Below are positions 24,288 to 32,605 of a stretch of 64,000 bases of DNA, one piece after another. Both the position numbers and the translations under genes were made by a program. Positions within the stretch are counted from its first letter, which is position 1; each line of letters begins with the position of its first letter. Under the pieces are notes generated by a model, which was given only the letters and a program-made list of their open reading frames with translations, was not told the origin of the DNA and made no database searches. Source of the DNA: JBDRRP01 sp964446485 (GTDB taxonomy: Bacteria > Desulfobacterota > Desulfobacteria > Desulfobacterales > JBDRRP01); contig CAYUOU010000011.1 in assembly GCA_964446485.1 (NCBI GenBank), positions 5,753 through 69,752 on the forward strand. The letters are read 5' to 3'.

Positions 24288-25171
24288 CTCATCGCCTCGC
24301 ATGTCAAACCGCTGCTGCGGAAATACGCCACCATCAGCTGCGCCAGCAAATCGGTATCGTAGGTGCCGTATCGGCCCTGCAACTGTAGGCTCCCGATGAT
24401 CTGTTCCTGAGCCGCTATGCCGTTCGTAGACCAGGCGCCGAGGCCGAGAACGGCCCACGCCAGAGACAGCGGCGAGGTCAGTCCTGGCAGGGCCTCCTGC
24501 AGGTAGGCCACGCTGTACTGCACGCGTTCTGTGGCCACTGCGCCCGTCAATGCACTTAGGGCATGGCCCGTGGTCTCCGGAAGAGGAAGTAATTGGGTTC
24601 CTAAAGCGTATGTCGCCCCGCAATTCCATCCCCCCGTGGGGATTTGGCGATTCATTAGCATCTTGGTGGCTTCGGCGATACGGGGGTGATCCTGATATCC
24701 ACTGCAAATCAGCGCCATCATGGCAAAAGCGGTGGGAATGACCCATGAATAGGTGCCATCCACCCAGGCCCAGCCCTTCAAGGATGAGTCGCTGCCCTGG
24801 GTCGGATCCCCCGCGTATGGGAAAGTGATGCCGCCCACGGAAAGCAGAAATTGGCTGGCGCGCTCACGGGCTGATCGCCATTTTGGGTCTTCGCCCCAGG
24901 CCAGGATCGCCAGCGGTGTGGGCCAATAGGCTTCGGGCAAATGGGGTGCCATGGGGATCCGACCGTCGGGCAATTGCGCCGCCATCAGGCGCCGGCAAGC
25001 CGATTGCGCCACCGCTGCGTGATTGCCGATGGCTTTCAGGGCCATAACGGCCCAGGCCGTGGCATCCACGCTGAATGCGCCCTGGCGGCGTCTTGAAAAA
25101 CCGCCGTCACTCAATGCGTTCTGGAGAATCATATCCAGGGCGATTCGAATCTCTTGGGTGGGTGTCGTCAT
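24284..25171 (-). CDS. alpha/alpha-toroid (prenyltransferase/squalene-cyclase repeat) protein
   Basis: 295 residues built from helical repeats of the terpenoid cyclase/prenyltransferase type: DGGFSRRRQGAFSVDATAWA, AQLPDGRIPMAP, NRQIPTGGWNCGATYALGTQ and SPLSLAWAVLGLGAW. The typical G-G-W and Q-x-x-D-G-x-I elements are visible, but no DxDD or DxDDTA catalytic motif of a squalene-hopene cyclase was found, so a binding or distinct catalytic role is likelier. No signal peptide is seen. It is translationally coupled to the DUF362 gene and lies between two GT2/TMTC modules of the same operon. Confidence 0.72.
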   Translation of the reverse strand: MTTPTQEIRIALDMILQNALSDGGFSRRRQGAFSVDATAWAVMALKAIGNHAAVAQSACRRLMAAQLPDGRIPMAPHLPEAYWPTPLAILAWGEDPKWRSARERASQFLLSVGGITFPYAGDPTQGSDSSLKGWAWVDGTYSWVIPTAFAMMALICSGYQDHPRIAEATKMLMNRQIPTGGWNCGATYALGTQLLPLPETTGHALSALTGAVATERVQYSVAYLQEALPGLTSPLSLAWAVLGLGAWSTNGIAAQEQIIGSLQLQGRYGTYDTDLLAQLMVAYFRSSGLTCEAMR

Positions 25172-25227
25172 GCGTCCTATTTCCGGCAGGTCGACCGAAA
25201 CTGGCAGGGGCGGGAGGCACTACTGCC

Positions 25228-25944
25228 TCAGCGAGTAAACCACCGGTGCCGATAGAGGTCGGCCAATTGGACCAGGTAGAGCCATTGCTGTGTCAAGGTG
25301 AGCTTGCTGTCACCGTGCACGCGGGTGCTGAAATGGATGGGCAGCTCCCGAATGCGTTCAGGGCGTCCCTTGACGATAATTTCGAGCCCGATTTTATAGC
25401 CGATGGGCCTCAGCCCTTGGCACCGCAGCCAAACCCGACGGGACATGGCAAAAAATCCAGTCATGGGGTCGCTGGTGGCGGCCAACGGCCGTGCCAGGAG
25501 ACAGGCCAGTTTTGAATTGAGGTAGCGGTAAACAGTCCATCGATCATCCGTACCCCCACCTGAAATATAACGGGAACCGACGACGAAATCAAACCCGGCG
25601 CGGACCGCTCCATAGAAAGCCGGAATCGATGCGGGGGGATGGGACAGATCACCGTCCATCACCAACAGCACCGGCGAAACGGCGTGTTCAAGACCATGGA
25701 CCACGGCAGAGGCCAGTCCACGATGGCGGTGTCTTACCAGAAGGCGCAGGGGCCGTTCGTCTCGGCGCAATTCTTCGCAGATCTCGGCGGTCCCGTCGCG
25801 GCTGTCATCGTCAACAATAATGAGTTCCCATCGAATGGCGGTTCCGTCCATCGCTGAAGCTATCTGATGGGTGAGCGCAGGGATGTTGGCGGCTTCGTTG
25901 AGCACCGGCACGACGATGGACAGATGGGGTATTGAAGGGCGCAT
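25228..25944 (-). CDS. GT2, dolichyl-phosphate mannose synthase-like
   Basis: 238 residues from ATG 25944; a GTG at 25992 would add 16 residues. The core is LSIVVPVLNEAANIPALTHQ, LIIVDDDSRDGTAEI and the DxD-type VMDGDLSHPPASIPAFY, all standard for polyprenyl-phosphate mannose synthases. SRYISGGGTDDRW and DPMTGFFAMSRRVW follow. There are no membrane helices, as in the catalytic subunit of single-domain DPM synthases. It lies 75 bases after the TMTC-like gene at 26-28 kb and before the toroid gene, and would supply that TMTC with lipid-linked sugar. Confidence 0.85.
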   Translation of the reverse strand: MRPSIPHLSIVVPVLNEAANIPALTHQIASAMDGTAIRWELIIVDDDSRDGTAEICEELRRDERPLRLLVRHRHRGLASAVVHGLEHAVSPVLLVMDGDLSHPPASIPAFYGAVRAGFDFVVGSRYISGGGTDDRWTVYRYLNSKLACLLARPLAATSDPMTGFFAMSRRVWLRCQGLRPIGYKIGLEIIVKGRPERIRELPIHFSTRVHGDSKLTLTQQWLYLVQLADLYRHRWFTR

Positions 25945-26019
25945 ATTTCTATCCCTATCGACGCAGTGCTGCAAGCGCCTGCCCGCCTTCACGCTGCAAC
26001 GGCTGCCCCGCTGGTGCGG

Positions 26020-28122
26020 TCATGGTTGCATGGGATCCGCAAGCGTTTTCAAGGCGCGATCCAGGTTGGCCTGCGCCTGAACATCGCCGGGGGACAATAG
26101 CACAGCCTTTCGAAAGTGGACAACCGCATCGGCCGTACGACCGGTGCTTGCCAGGGCAATCCCCGCGTTGGTGTGAGCGGCGGCATACCTGGGACGGTGT
26201 TCGAGCGCGCGAAGGTAATACGACAGTGCCGCCGCGGGCTGGCCCTTGGCCAGGAAGCTGTTTCCCAGCAGGTAGAGGGCTTCAGCATCGGCTGGGTCCA
26301 GTTTCAGCGCGAGGCGAAGGTGCTTTATGGCCTTTTCCACAGCGCCCAGTTCCATCAGCACACCACCGAGGTTTCGATGGGCCTCAGCCCAATCGGGGTC
26401 CACGCTTACGGCCTGTTCAAAATATGTGGCTGCGGTTTGCTGGCGTCCGGTGCGGGAAAGGACGACGCCCAGGTTATTCAGCGCCTCCTTGTTGCCCGGC
26501 ACCAGATGCAGCGCGCGCCGGTAATGGGTTTCAGCCAAGTCAAGCCGGTCTCGGGCGAGATGGATGTTGCCGATATTGAAATTGGCATAGGGATGATTGG
26601 GGTCGATGCGGTCCACTGCTACATACTGGGCCAGCGCCGCGTCCAACCGGCCGCGCCGTTCCAGCGCCACACCGAGTTTGTTCTGAGGACGGGCCTTGCC
26701 CGGCGACTTTGCTGCACTGTCAGCCCATAGGCTGAGATCGTCATGCCAGACTGCATTTCGCGAGACGGTCCAGAAGCTGAATACCGACAATACCACCACG
26801 AAGAGCACCAGGCGAATGGACGGCCGGTGAAGCCAGCGATAGACACCCGCGGCCGCCAGTGCGCAGACGGCCATGCCGGGGAGGTAGGTACGGTGTTCGA
26901 ACACGAGTTCCAGCCCGATCACGGACGATTCGATGACCAGGTTGCCGATAAACCACCAGATGCCAAATGATAACAGCATGTGGCGCCTGGCCGTCACCAC
27001 CGCCGTTGCCGTCAGGGCGATGATGGCCACTGCGGATGCCAGTGTTGTCACCGGATCCACCAGAGAGTGGGACAGCGAAAACTGGTGGTCCAGGTTGAGT
27101 CGGGAGGGATGCGGAAAAGCCAATAGGGAAAGATAAAGCATCACCACCCGGGACTGTGTCAATAACCGCTGCAGTGGTGTAAAATCCCTGTGAGCGTAGT
27201 CAGCAAATATTCGCTCAACCGGTGCTGCTCCCAGGTACAAACCCACCACGGCGATGATGCCCACAGCCAATAGGGCAAGTATGGGAAGATGCTTTCGCAG
27301 CCAGTCCCAACTGAGGTCTTGAAAAAAATACCATTCGTAAAGAACGATGAACAGCGGCAACGTGAGGGCATTTTCTTTACAGCCCGATGCCAAGACGCCG
27401 GACATGACACAAAGGGAGTAAAACCCTGTTTTTCCCCCGCCGCTGACGGCCGTCCGCGCACGGGCATAACTCACCATGGACAGGAGATAGAACATGGCGG
27501 CCAGTCCATTCATTCGCTGCACAATGTAGGTGACGGTCTGCGTGTGCAGCGGGTGAACCAGCCAGATCAATGCCCCCCAGAACGCGCAGGCGGCAGACGG
27601 GCCGACATCCGGATGGCAGGTGGCGCTCGGCGGTGTTTCCCGGCCGGATAAGTTTTCTTCGCGGTATGCCAGGGAGCAAGTTGCCTGCAGCAAAAAATAA
27701 AGTAGCACTGCCGTCGTCACATGAACCGCAATATTCACCAGGTGATAGCCGGCCACGGCGTCGCCGTGAACGAGGTAGTTCAAGGCAAAGGACAGGTTGG
27801 CTACCGGACGTCGTGAAGAGGGACTTTCGAAGGCGACGTCCGACACTTCATCGATACTCAGCCGGGTCATTCGGATATGCGGGTTGTCACGGATATTGGG
27901 GATGTCGTCGAAGACAAATGGCACGTGAAATGTGTTGGCGTAAAGAAGGAGCCCCAAACAAATGATCGTCGATATGCGAAAGGCCGGAAGCCGAATCATG
28001 GATTGAAGCGCTGCCGGAAAAAGACCACGGTCGGAATGGAGCAACCTGTCTTTTCTTCCTGAAAACGGGTCCACGCCTCGGGTTGAAGCCGGCGATGACG
28101 AGATGTCTCGGTCCTTTTGCAT
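26020..28122 (-). CDS. TMTC-like membrane glycosyltransferase with long TPR domain
   Basis: 700 residues. After a charged N-terminus (an alternative start is Met42 at 27999), a first helix is followed by the GT-C loop VFDDIPNIRDNPHI. HPLHTQTVTYIVQRMNGLA and CKENALTLPLFIVLYEWYFF correspond to the signature blocks in its 21-kb and 35-kb relatives. From about residue 450 the protein is a TPR array, for example NNLGVVLSRTGRQQTAATYF and RNLGGVLMELGAVEKAI. Predicted role: extracytoplasmic transfer of a lipid-linked sugar to protein, with TPRs recognising the acceptor. It is the first gene of the leftward operon and is divergent from the YfhO-like gene. Confidence 0.83.
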   Translation of the reverse strand: MQKDRDISSSPASTRGVDPFSGRKDRLLHSDRGLFPAALQSMIRLPAFRISTIICLGLLLYANTFHVPFVFDDIPNIRDNPHIRMTRLSIDEVSDVAFESPSSRRPVANLSFALNYLVHGDAVAGYHLVNIAVHVTTAVLLYFLLQATCSLAYREENLSGRETPPSATCHPDVGPSAACAFWGALIWLVHPLHTQTVTYIVQRMNGLAAMFYLLSMVSYARARTAVSGGGKTGFYSLCVMSGVLASGCKENALTLPLFIVLYEWYFFQDLSWDWLRKHLPILALLAVGIIAVVGLYLGAAPVERIFADYAHRDFTPLQRLLTQSRVVMLYLSLLAFPHPSRLNLDHQFSLSHSLVDPVTTLASAVAIIALTATAVVTARRHMLLSFGIWWFIGNLVIESSVIGLELVFEHRTYLPGMAVCALAAAGVYRWLHRPSIRLVLFVVVLSVFSFWTVSRNAVWHDDLSLWADSAAKSPGKARPQNKLGVALERRGRLDAALAQYVAVDRIDPNHPYANFNIGNIHLARDRLDLAETHYRRALHLVPGNKEALNNLGVVLSRTGRQQTAATYFEQAVSVDPDWAEAHRNLGGVLMELGAVEKAIKHLRLALKLDPADAEALYLLGNSFLAKGQPAAALSYYLRALEHRPRYAAAHTNAGIALASTGRTADAVVHFRKAVLLSPGDVQAQANLDRALKTLADPMQP

Positions 28123-28282
28123 GGGTGTTTTCTATACCGTTTTCCTGCGGCCTGCAATGCCCCGGCGGCAGCCATCAGCTCCCGTCGCTGCCCTTGCCCC
28201 CGGCCCTACCCTTGGTAGCGACGGGGGACACCAACGCCACCGCCAAGTTGCCGCCTCAACCGTTCTATGGTATTCCCGGCTA

Positions 28283-30406
28283 ATGGAAAGAAAAAACATC
28301 CAGTTTTTAGGGCCTTATGCGCTATTTGGCGTCCTCGTTGCCCTATTCTTCGGCAATGTATTGCTGGGAAACAATACGTTCTATTTCAGAGACATCCACC
28401 GATGGTTTTATCCCATGAAGTACTTTCTGGCGACGTCTTTGAAATCGGGAGAACTGCCGTTCTGGTGTCATAACTATTTCTGCGGCGCCCCCTTTGCCAG
28501 CGATATCCAATCCGGCGTCTTTTATCCATTGTCGCTGCTGTTCCTGTTCTTTCCATTTCCCTTTTCCTTTAATCTTTACATCGTTGCCCATTTCTTTCTG
28601 GGCCTATACTTCTGTCACCGATTTTTGCTCAGTATCGGGAGGTCGCCGGCCGCGTCCGTTTTCGGCGCAACGGCTTTTTGTTTCGGCGGATTTGTCATAT
28701 CGTCCATCAACACCCTGAACAACCTGTCCACGGTGATATGGCTGCCCGCCGTGCTGTGGCGGTGCCAGTCGGCCATCGACGGCAACAAGACAACGAAACA
28801 CCACCTGATCACCATGGCCGTTATGGCCTTGGCCATCCTTGGCGGTGAACCGCAGCTCTTCATCATGATGGTCGGGCTTGCGTTTGTTTACATGCTGTCA
28901 CTGGCAACGGCACCGACTTGGCGGTCACGCCTGAAACCGGTCCTCGCATTTGCGATGGTGGTGTTTGGGGCGGTGATGGTCACCATGGTGCAGTTGGGTC
29001 CCACCTATCAAGACTTCCAGCAATCCGTGCGGCACGGTGGAATCCTTTACGAAACGGCGGCAAAGCACGCTCTCGACCCTGTGGCATTGAAGCACCTGTT
29101 GATACCGCTCCACTTTCCCCCGGATTTTGCCGCTCGCTTGGAAACACTGGGGGGGTTTTTCCCCGGCAGTGGAGCGGTGCCCTGGCTTCTCACCATTTAT
29201 CCAGGATTCCTCGTGCTCCCGTTGGCAGCAGCAGGGGTGTGCTTCGAACGGTCTAAAACCACTTTCTTCTGGGTGGCCATCTTCACCGCCAGTGTCGTGC
29301 TTTCACTAGGTGATCGGACGCCGATTCATTACTGGATCCATCAACTACTGCCGGTTTTCAGATTCCCTGAAAAATTCATGCTTCCGGCCGGTTTCGGCCT
29401 CATCGTTCTGGCAGCCTGCGGCCTGGACCATCTGGGTGAATTTTTGCGGCAACGGCGCATTGACGGAAAACTGGTGGTAAGACTGCTGCTGCTGGTCCTC
29501 ATCTGCGATCTATACAGCAATCACCGCTACCTCAACCCGACCTGCGAGTCCGATTTCTACCAGGCACGACACGCCGATCTGTCGCCGATATTCATGGACA
29601 CTGGCAAATTCCGGGTCTATGTGGATCCTACAACCACAACCCCCGATAGCCGCTACCAGCGGATCGTGAACTATCACGCCCGGTGGCAGCTCATCCAACT
29701 GCCAAATCTCGGCATCATCTCCAATATAGATCACGTCGACGGTAAGGTGGGCATGGAATTGCGTTATCAAAGCATGCTCCATGATATCCTGTCAGGACCC
29801 TGGTCAGAAAAAATCGGATTGCTTCGAAGCGCCAATGTGAAGTACATCGTGTCGAACAGCTCGCTGGAGGGCGTAGACGCGCTAAAGCACCGCATCGAAA
29901 AGTTAACCCCGCTGGTGTACCGTTTGACCGACAGCCTCCCGCGAGCCGTGGTGATCGGCGACAGTGCTTCCGACAAGACCCTATCGGTGAAGATGTTTTC
30001 CGGGGCATCCTTCGACCCTGCCGGCGTGGTACTGGCCGGGGAAGACATTACGGCGCACTATCATACCCCCTTTTCCAAGGAAGTGGACGACATTTCCTAC
30101 CACGGACCGGGCAGCATCCGCATCCGGGTGACGACACCGAAGGAGGGACTTCTTTTTCTTTCCGAGTCATTTTATCCCGGGTGGCAAGTCACGGTGAACG
30201 GTGCCTCACAGGCGCCGGTTCGGCTGAATTTGTTCTTTCAGGGCGTCGGCATTGCGCCCGGCCAGCACCTTGTTGAATTTACCTACCGGCCACCCCATTT
30301 TTTCGCTTTTTTGATGGTCTCCGTCATTTCATTGCTTGGCGTGGGGATCGTGTTCTTGAGGCAGCAGCAACCCTCTCGGCCGTTATCGTACAGGAAAAAC
30401 GCATGA
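28283..30406 (+). CDS. YfhO family membrane glycosyltransferase
   Basis: 707 residues from ATG 28283 (MERKNIQFLGPYALFG). The frame is open back to 28103 but that part overlaps the divergent gene and reads like noncoding DNA. The first helix is followed by FYFRDIHRWFYPMKYFLA and LPFWCHNYFCGAPFASDIQ, YfhO hallmarks, then about eleven more helices with FRFPEKFMLPAGFGL. The extracytoplasmic C-terminal domain ends with LLFLSESFYPGWQVTVNG, also diagnostic. In Firmicutes YfhO transfers GlcNAc made available by the GT2 protein CsbB to teichoic acid. A GT2 gene follows here with an ATGA overlap, giving the same pair. Confidence 0.87.
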   Translation: MERKNIQFLGPYALFGVLVALFFGNVLLGNNTFYFRDIHRWFYPMKYFLATSLKSGELPFWCHNYFCGAPFASDIQSGVFYPLSLLFLFFPFPFSFNLYIVAHFFLGLYFCHRFLLSIGRSPAASVFGATAFCFGGFVISSINTLNNLSTVIWLPAVLWRCQSAIDGNKTTKHHLITMAVMALAILGGEPQLFIMMVGLAFVYMLSLATAPTWRSRLKPVLAFAMVVFGAVMVTMVQLGPTYQDFQQSVRHGGILYETAAKHALDPVALKHLLIPLHFPPDFAARLETLGGFFPGSGAVPWLLTIYPGFLVLPLAAAGVCFERSKTTFFWVAIFTASVVLSLGDRTPIHYWIHQLLPVFRFPEKFMLPAGFGLIVLAACGLDHLGEFLRQRRIDGKLVVRLLLLVLICDLYSNHRYLNPTCESDFYQARHADLSPIFMDTGKFRVYVDPTTTTPDSRYQRIVNYHARWQLIQLPNLGIISNIDHVDGKVGMELRYQSMLHDILSGPWSEKIGLLRSANVKYIVSNSSLEGVDALKHRIEKLTPLVYRLTDSLPRAVVIGDSASDKTLSVKMFSGASFDPAGVVLAGEDITAHYHTPFSKEVDDISYHGPGSIRIRVTTPKEGLLFLSESFYPGWQVTVNGASQAPVRLNLFFQGVGIAPGQHLVEFTYRPPHFFAFLMVSVISLLGVGIVFLRQQQPSRPLSYRKNA

Positions 30407-31104
30407 AATCTGAGCCCACGCTTACCGTCGTGATTCCGTGCTTCAATGAAAAACACACCCTGGAAGAGCTGGTATCGCTGGTCATCCAGGCGCCGGTGGA
30501 GAAGAAGGAGATCATTCTCGTCGATGACTGTTCCACCGACGGTACCCGGGAGATGATCCAGGAGCGCCTGTCACCGCTCGTCGCCCGGGTAGTATATCAT
30601 CCGCGAAACATGGGCAAGGGGGCTGCCATCCGCTCAGGCCTCCAGTATGTCACCGGCGACATCGTCGTCATCCAGGACGCTGACCTGGAGTACAACCCCA
30701 CCGAATACCCCAAACTAATGGCCCCCATCGTCGACGGCAAAGCGGATGTGGTTTACGGATCTCGGTTTACCGGTGAAGGCCCCCACCGAGTCCATCTGTT
30801 TTGGCATTATCTCGGCAACAGGTTTCTCACCCTCCTCTCCAATGCCTTCACCAATTTGAATCTCACTGACATGGAGACATGCTACAAGATGTTTCGGACG
30901 GAGGTGGTCAAGGATATCGCGATCCAGCAGAATCGCTTTGGGTTTGAACCGGAAATCACCGCCAAGCTCGCCCGCAAGAAGGTGCGCATCTACGAAACCG
31001 GCATTTCCTACTACGGCCGATCCTACGACGAGGGGAAAAAGATTGGCTGGAAGGACGGTGTCAGGGCCATCTACTGCATCCTGCGCTATGCATTCTTCAA
31101 ATGA
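30403..31104 (+). CDS. GT2, polyprenyl-phosphate sugar synthase type
   Basis: 233 residues. TVVIPCFNEKHTLEELVSL, IILVDDCSTDGTREM and the DxD-type IQDADLEYNPTEYPKL define a dolichyl-phosphate-type synthase; YGSRFTGEGPHRVHLFWHYL and DMETCYKMFRTEV follow. The C-terminal part has GLNRK-type reading only in the wrong frame; in frame it ends FGFEPEITAKLARKKVRIYE and a short basic tail without membrane helices. It overlaps the YfhO-like gene by four bases (ATGA) and is followed by another polytopic membrane protein, so this rightward operon mirrors the GT2/GT-C modules on the other strand. Confidence 0.85.
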   Translation: MKSEPTLTVVIPCFNEKHTLEELVSLVIQAPVEKKEIILVDDCSTDGTREMIQERLSPLVARVVYHPRNMGKGAAIRSGLQYVTGDIVVIQDADLEYNPTEYPKLMAPIVDGKADVVYGSRFTGEGPHRVHLFWHYLGNRFLTLLSNAFTNLNLTDMETCYKMFRTEVVKDIAIQQNRFGFEPEITAKLARKKVRIYETGISYYGRSYDEGKKIGWKDGVRAIYCILRYAFFK

Positions 31105-31171
31105 TCGAGCGCGGTGGCGAAAACGGGCGGTAAAAGGACCCGATGGAATCGAAAGGAAAATCTCCAACGCC

Positions 31172-32581
31172 GCCATGCGCTTGCTTTCTCAACAGCACAT
31201 CTCCAATTTGAAGGTGATCGGCAACGCCGCCGCCATAGTCCTTGCGGCTGCCGCTGTTTACCGGTGGTGCCACTTGGTGGAATCCTTCAGCGTGAACCTG
31301 CTTGTTTGGGATCAGTGGGACCTCTATGACGCTTTTTTTGAGCCGCATAGTTGGGTGGAGTTGTTTCGCTGGCAGCATGGACCACACCGGCAGGGGGTCG
31401 GCTTTTTTCTGACCAAGATCGTTGCGGCGCTGTCCGGCTGGAATACCCGCGTCGAGTCCTTTGCCATCGGTGGGGTCATCGTTCTTGCCATGGTTGTCGC
31501 CATCATACTGAAAAAGCGGCTCACGGCATCGCTTCAGTGGTCGGATGCGACCATTGCAGTGATCTTCCTGACGCCATTGCAGTGGAGCATTTTTGCGTCG
31601 GTCCCGAATCCTTCTCATGGCGCCGTGCCGTTGCTGATGATGATGGGCTACTGTATCGGGTGGACACTCCGGCACCCTTGGGCACGGTTTGCGACGGTGC
31701 TGATACTCAATTTTCTGCTCATCTATACGGGGTTTGGTCTGGTGGTCGGCATCATCACCCCAGTCCTGCTGACCGTAGAACTGCTGACATCGCTGAAGCA
31801 CCGCCATCGGCAGTACCGGTGGGGCCTGCTGGTGGCCATTGTGATCTCACTGATAGGCGCCGCCAGTTTTTTTGTCGGGTACCGGTTCATGCCAGCTGCG
31901 CCAGGATTTCAGTTTCCCATCGCGGCGCACTGGCAGTATCCAGCCTTCGTGGTGTTGATGCTCGCCAATTTCTGGGGGGTCAAAGGGGTCGGCGTCGCCA
32001 GCTTCGTGGCGGGCACCGCGACACTGATGGTCATGCTTGCCTTGTGCACTCATCACATCGGCCATTGGACCCGGGAGGGCGCCACCGGGAAAACGGCCAA
32101 CAACAGCTCCGCCATCGATTCGGTGGTGGTGGTGCTCATCGCAGCGACACTGCTCTTTTGCATCCTCTCCGCCATCGGAAGGGTTGCATTGGGGTTGAAT
32201 ACCGCCCAAGCCTCGAGGTACGTCACCTATCTGATTCCCGGATTCTTCGGGGCGTACCTTCACTTCGTATCGCGACCGCCGAAAAAAACGAAGCCCATTT
32301 TTCTGACGGCTTTTCTCATCGGACTCATTGCCGCCACCGTTCCCCTTCGCTCGGCGGATGTTCAGACCATGTCATGGCTCAAGCAATCCAAAATCCGATG
32401 GAAGGAGAATTATCTTCAGACAGGCAATGTCGAGGAAAGTAATCGAAGAACCCATTTCATGATTTATCCCGACTCCGAAAGAACGCGCCTCGATCGAAAA
32501 CTCGCCTACATGAAAGCGCGTGGATTAAATCTCTTCCAGGACATCGAGGGCCAGGAAAGCTCCGTGGCGTCCGAGCCATGA
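31172..32581 (+). CDS. polytopic membrane protein, probable GT-C-type transferase
   Basis: 469 residues from ATG 31172; an ATG at 31088 inside the previous gene would add 28 residues. About ten hydrophobic helices are visible. The first long loop contains LVWDQWDLYDAFFEPHSWVE and WQHGPHRQGVGFFLTKIV, with several acidic residues where GT-C enzymes keep their catalytic Asp. I do not recognise a named family. The last ~90 residues are soluble. Its place directly after a GT2 gene and opposite a GT39-like gene supports a role in transferring or exporting a lipid-linked sugar. It converges with the GT39 gene, 24 bases between stops. Confidence 0.6.
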   Translation, partial: AMRLLSQQHISNLKVIGNAAAIVLAAAAVYRWCHLVESFSVNLLVWDQWDLYDAFFEPHSWVELFRWQHGPHRQGVGFFLTKIVAALSGWNTRVESFAIGGVIVLAMVVAIILKKRLTASLQWSDATIAVIFLTPLQWSIFASVPNPSHGAVPLLMMMGYCIGWTLRHPWARFATVLILNFLLIYTGFGLVVGIITPVLLTVELLTSLKHRHRQYRWGLLVAIVISLIGAASFFVGYRFMPAAPGFQFPIAAHWQYPAFVVLMLANFWGVKGVGVASFVAGTATLMVMLALCTHHIGHWTREGATGKTANNSSAIDSVVVVLIAATLLFCILSAIGRVALGLNTAQASRYVTYLIPGFFGAYLHFVSRPPKKTKPIFLTAFLIGLIAATVPLRSADVQTMSWLKQSKIRWKENYLQTGNVEESNRRTHFMIYPDSERTRLDRKLAYMKARGLNLFQDIEGQESSVASEP

Positions 32582-32605
32582 CCTTTGCGGTGGTGGACGT
32601 CGGCA

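Noticed and set aside
24288..24746. N-terminal extension of the DUF362 protein
   Set aside because: It lies within the toroid protein gene in another frame, and the Tat signal plus ATGA overlap fix the start at 24287.
28103..28282. N-terminal extension of the YfhO-like protein
   Set aside because: It overlaps the divergent TMTC-like gene start, lacks membrane-protein character and precedes the conserved MERKNIQFLG start.
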